A stretch of 64,000 nucleotides of DNA from Tragulus kanchil (taxonomy: Eukaryota; Chordata; Mammalia; Artiodactyla; Tragulidae). Positions 60,003 through 64,000 of this stretch are shown piece after piece. Below the pieces are notes generated by a model. That model was not told the DNA's origin. It did not search any database and saw only the letters and a list, made by a program, of their open reading frames with translations. The stretch covers positions 93,089,608-93,153,607 of the forward strand of contig JAIOJX010000025.1 of the NCBI GenBank assembly GCA_022376925.1. The letters run 5' to 3'. The number at the start of each line of letters is the position of its first letter. Position 1 is the first letter of the stretch. A program made the translations under genes and the position numbers.

Positions 60003-60371
60003 AACTGTGGTGCTGGAAAAGACTTTTGAAAGTCCCTTGGACAGCAAGGAGATCAAACCAGTCAATCTTAAAAGGAAATCAACACCATTCATTGAAAGAA
60101 CTGAAGCTGAAGCTGAAGTTGAAGCTGAAGCCTCAACACTTTGGCCATCTGATGTGAAGAGTCAAGTCACTGGAAAGACCCTGATGTAGGGAAAGACTGA
60201 AGGCAGAAGAGAAGGGAGTGACAGAGGATGAGATAGTTGGATGGCATCAGTGATACAATGGACATGTACTTGGGCAAACTCCAGGAGATGGTGGGGGATA
60301 GGGAGGCTTGGTGAGCTGCAGTCCATGAGGTTGTGAACAGTTGGACACAACTTCGTGACTGAACAACAAAC
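60003..60371 (+). mobile_element. BovB 3' end, sense (copy through D17)
   Basis: Same as 58915-59283 displaced by 1088 bp. Confidence 0.9.
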
Positions 60372-61282
60372 AGTCAGTTAACAATGTTCTGATTTCAGAT
60401 GAACAGCAAAGGGACTCAGCTGTACATATTCATGTATCCATTCTCTACCAACTCCCCTCTTATCCAGGCTGCCATATAACATTGGGTGCTCTTTGATTTT
60501 TAACAATGGAAATTTAGTCATCACCAATATTAATGTCAAAAATAGTTTGGTTATATAATAATAGTGTAACTGTACAATAAAATATTATATCATCTTTAAA
60601 AATTATAAAGTAACAGAGTATTATCTGAAAATACATAGACGATATATTATTACATTGAAAAGAATCTAATAGGAGAGTATTATGACATGGTGACTATCTA
60701 TATGCATAAGGAATTCAGAAAAGAATTACTCAACAGGTAAATAGTAGCAACCCTAAAGGATATGGCATTAAAAAGCTACTCTGACTTCCTCTCTACCATC
60801 TGAAATTTTATAAATACAGTATGTTATTTGAAAAAATAAGATATATTATGAAAGGACTTCCACTATTCTCTTATGAGGTGCTTTGTGGACAACACTTTTT
60901 TAGACAGAAAATCATATATGATCAAATGATATAAAAACTCCTTCTTCTATGGTTTCATCTTGATTCCTACTACTGAATGCCTTCCATCCCCCAGCAACTA
61001 GAAGGAAAACAGATACACCTGTCACTTTGATGGGATTTGTTGTTTGGCCAACTCATAACCACTTAAGACTTTTCTAGCTTGAAATAATGGTAAGTTATAC
61101 AAAAGTATCTTGCCACTTGAGAAAAAGCATCAAATAAGCCTTTACTATTTTTATTAAGGTAAAATATCTCTCTATAACCCACATTCAAAAGTCAAGAGTC
61201 ATCTTTAATTTCTTCTTTGCTTCTTATGTCAAATATCTAACAAAACCACCCATATTCTCCCTTTCATCTCTATTCTTTACAA

Positions 61283-61338
61283 CAGGGGTCAGCAAACTGT
61301 TTCTATAAAACACCAGGTAGTAAATATCTTAGCACAAC
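61283..61338 (+). mobile_element. hAT-Charlie terminal fragment
   Basis: caggggtcagcaaactgttt then taaatatcttagc corresponds to the start of the common mammalian hAT element also found at 61839. Only the first ~50 bp. Confidence 0.55.
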
Positions 61339-61359
61339 AACATGTTTAGATTTTAAATG

Positions 61360-61655
61360 CACTTTGCTAAGTGAAAGAAGTCAAACATAAAAAGGCTCAT
61401 TTTGCACAATTCCATTTATACACCACTCTAGATAAAAGGCAAGACTACAGGGACAGAAAGCAGATTTGTGGTTGCCAATGATAAAGATATAAACAGAAGA
61501 GCTGAATATAAATAAGCAACACAAGGAAATCTGGGCAGGGGTGTGGGGAATGAGAAAAACCTTCTGGATAGAAATGTGGTAGTAATACATGAGCCATTGC
61601 CTTTATCAAAATTCAAATACCAGTGCATCACAGAATCAATTTTACTGCATGTTAA
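61360..61655 (+). mobile_element. L1M-like 3' end remnant
   Basis: gctaagtgaaagaagtcaaa, tgcacaattccatttataca, gcagatttgtggttgccaat and ttactgcatgttaactttta follow an old L1M 3' UTR in order. Strongly diverged. Confidence 0.5.
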
Positions 61656-61838
61656 CTTTTAAAGTCAGATCAAACAACATGTGGGGAGGGATGCAGACTG
61701 CGATCAATCTAGTTGTATTTCAAAGGAATTTCATAATTACAAAAAGTTGCTGACCCAAGTAATTTTGGTACACAGTTATTTGGATACTTCAAAGTTAAAC
61801 ACAAAAAGAAATGTACATTACCACTATGCTCTTGTTTA

Positions 61839-62055
61839 GGGCTTGGAAAACTTTTTCAGTAAAAACTTGATAGTAAATATGTTAGGCCTTGTAAACAAGA
61901 GTTTCTGTCATAACTACTTAATATATAGTTGGAACACAGAAGCAGCTACAGATAATACATAAACAAATAAGCATGGTTGTGTTCCAATAAAATTTATTAA
62001 ACAGGTGTTCGGTCAGATTTGGCCTGTGAGCTGTACTCAGCTAGTCTCCGCTAAA
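61839..62055 (+). mobile_element. hAT-Charlie non-autonomous element
   Basis: ggaaaactttttcagtaaaa, gtaaatatgttaggccttgt, gttgtgttccaataaaattt, ggtcagatttggcctgtgag; close to full length but with eroded termini. Confidence 0.65.
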
Positions 62056-62426
62056 GCTGGTAAACTGGATCCTCACAAGGGTATTGCCTAGCAACTCTGA
62101 AACTACTTTATTTTATACTAACATTGTGCTAATAAATAAATATAGTATAAATATAGTATATAAACTGAGACTTGGGTTTCTCACTGTCCAAAGAAGTTAC
62201 AAATCAGGAAAGGGTAAATGTTAGAATGAACCATGTGGAACTGGATTGGATATGGGAATATTCAACGGACTCATGATTTTTCAATAACTACAAATGCAGA
62301 TAGAAATACCAAGAAGTTTACAGGCATGAGTTAGGGTTTATATATACAGTCCCCAGTTCTATTCACTAAGAGGTGCTAGAAGTGTCACCCCAGCAGCAAT
62401 GAACATGGTTTCTACATATCATTCTT
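62056..62426. other. no gene seen
   Basis: AT-rich with a repeated ATAGTATAAAT (62142-62160). Nothing else. Confidence 0.4.
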
Positions 62427-62718
62427 TTGGGGGCAGGTTGGGGAGGGAGGGGGATGGGCGGGCCACTTCTATTGGTCTTTCATTTATCTAGTTTCATCCA
62501 TCTTTGTTCTTTGGCCCATGTGGGCCTCCCATCGCAGTGGCCTCTGTCGTCATAGAGCGCCTACTCTGGACGCATGCGCACCAGAGCTCTGGCTCGGTAA
62601 TTGGACACATCGGTCCAGCCGCTCCGCAGCACGTGGGATCTTCCCAGACCAGGGATCAAACCAGCGCCCCTTGCACTGCAAGGCGGTGTCCTTACCCACT
62701 GGACCACCAGGGAAGCCC
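62427..62718 (-). mobile_element. CHR-type SINE, antisense, with target-site duplication
   Basis: G-rich tail side (ttgggggcaggttggggagg), body, and head complement ccaccagggaagccc. Flanked by a 12-bp direct repeat catatcattctt at 62415-62426 and 62719-62730. Very similar to the SINE at 56957-57299; among the youngest insertions here. Confidence 0.9.
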
Positions 62719-62730
62719 CATATCATTCTT

Positions 62731-64000
62731 TAATGAAAGGAAAAAGGGCTCCGTATAAAACTGGTTTACACCAGGGTTGGATCAGGGAAAACACTGGACA
62801 ATCCTGGAACAGTTTGTGATACCAGAAAGTAAGGAATTGATTAAATAATAAAAGATCAAGACATAGTGGAAAGGCCTAAAAATAGCTCCCACTTTTTTAG
62901 GAGCCAAAATTAGAACATTTTCAAAAATAAAACAAGTAACAACAGTATTGTATTGTAACCCAAAGAATGAAATAAATATCCACAAGGATATAAATACCCT
63001 CCCCCCCAAAAGTGAATAGATAAACAAATGGGGGAAGGGACTAATGTTCTTTACAAAAGATTTCTAATCAAAGAGGTTGAAGGAATGAGGAGAACCATCA
63101 TTGGAGTACAACTGCAGTAATAACAGCCTCAGACAAGATAGGTTAAAACCTACCACACTGGTTCATAATGCTTATATAATTGAAATTATACTTGATACTA
63201 CCTTATAGGTAAGATATTTTTTCTAAGTGCAATTCATTTATTATTTGGGGCTTAAAAGAACATATGACAACTGTCTTCAGGGCTCAGTTCTGAAGACACT
63301 AGGTAGATACAGGAACATCGAAGATAATGGCCTGCTCCCCCTGGGGTAGATTAGTGGAGGACTCAGTCTTATGAGAAACCCATTGTTTGACTTGACACCC
63401 ACTACAGTCCAGAAGAAATAGCAACATTATCTCAGGTAGGCTCTCAGCTAGGTAAGTCTAAATAAATTCCAGACATCTGTGTGCTGCATCTATGAATCCA
63501 GAGCGTCCACATAACCCAAGATAAAGAGTATGAGAGGTCCAACACACTGACCAAGGCCTGGGGGTCATTCAGGAAATATTTCAGGATTTCCACACTGCAG
63601 CAAATGATTGGGACCATTTCCTTCAGAGCAGATGCAAGCACACTGTCTCAAAATGCCACACAAACATGGTCACACCTCAGTTCAGGGGCTAGATAAGATT
63701 TCACACTTCACAGAAAATCAGCAAGGATTCACAGAATGCAATACGCCTCCATATGGTTCCCACTGGTTCTCTTCATCCTCTTAAAAACCCAGAAATCATC
63801 TGGAATTAGAGCAGCAGGGAGAAGAATAAGATTTAAAAGACCAAAAACTTATATCAAAAAGCCTGAAACAAGTCAAGGAGCTTATTTATGCTGGAAGAGA
63901 GGGACTCAATACTTTTATTTCTAACATGAGTTGTGCTTTTTTTAAATATATGTTTAAAGGGACTAACTATATGAAATCATGGCAAATATTATGAAAGTGC
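62731..64000. other. unique-looking sequence, no gene seen
   Basis: A C-run (63000-63007) and AT-rich unique sequence to the end. No open frame or repeat family recognised. Confidence 0.4.

Larger units (their letters stand above)
58829..61000. repeat. D17: 1088-bp head-to-tail duplication
   Basis: Copy 1 58829-59903, copy 2 59917-61000. One substitution (ggtcgggg/ggtggggg, 59202/60290). The end of copy 1 lacks several bases present in copy 2 (ctgaacttcccc versus ctgaatgccttccatccccc). 13-bp spacer. Confidence 0.93.

Noticed and set aside
1..61000. A novel satellite or a biological ~1.1-kb tandem duplication mechanism
   Set aside because: Each duplicated unit is a different sequence, always two copies, with errors at tile edges and overlap geometry as for unmerged contigs. 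Kept as the main finding but interpreted as technical.

Overview
This is nuclear, non-coding DNA from a pecoran ruminant (cattle, sheep, goat, antelope or deer lineage). The diagnosis rests on repeats: many Bov-tA type SINEs, BovB (RTE) LINE fragments with the typical 3' end, CHR-type tRNA-Glu-like SINEs, artiodactyl L1 pieces, several ruminant LTRs, and older mammalian elements (MIR, L2, hAT-Charlie/MER5A). I find no protein-coding gene, tRNA, rRNA, CRISPR array or bacterial feature. The longest open frame is under 190 codons, and the longer ones lie inside SINEs, LINEs or LTRs. The window reads as intergenic or deep intronic sequence.

The dominant structure is a series of 17 head-to-tail, near-identical two-copy duplications (D1-D17), all 1.08-1.17 kb in period. 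Junctions fall near 341, 5312, 7232, 11451, 13376, 17604-17670, 20530-20561, 22812-22819, 24861-24874, 27868, 30151-30175, 32302, 35495-35502, 39689, 43833-43850, 51286-51305 and 59904-59916. Mismatches and indels cluster at the 3' end of the first copy and the 5' start of the second. Short unmatched sequence (about 7-66 bp) often sits at the junction. Where two junctions are under about 2.2 kb apart, the duplicated blocks overlap by just the amount expected and a stretch occurs three times. This is the geometry of consecutive contigs overlapping by about 1.1 kb that were joined without merging. I therefore read the window as 18 tiles; about 18 kb (28%) is redundant and the underlying locus would be about 46 kb.

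Layout: 1-9.1 kb, Bov-tA, MIR, CHR SINE and hAT remnants. 9.1-12.7 kb, an antisense L1 3' region interrupted by a sense 5'-truncated BovB. 15.5-16.9 kb, two LTRs, one antisense with TATA and poly(A) signals. 19.5-21.6 kb, an antisense LTR with a 115-bp tandem repeat in U3, falsely doubled. 22-26 kb, mostly unique plus an L2 fragment. 26.5-29.1 kb, an LTR, a CHR SINE and an antisense BovB 3' end. 29-36.6 kb, unique sequence, a 34-bp perfect AT palindrome and a Bov-tA. 37-40.5 kb, three LTR elements. 40.8-48 kb, dense SINEs. 49.7-52.1 kb, an L1 5' end. 54-58.4 kb, an ancient TG...CA repeat, a solo LTR inserted in a Bov-tA, and a divergent inverted pair of LTRs, one hit by a CHR SINE. 58.9-60.4 kb, a BovB 3' end, doubled. 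61.3-62.7 kb, hAT-Charlie, L1M and CHR SINE.

No genes cooperate here. The interest lies in the assembly signature and in nested insertions that give a relative chronology.
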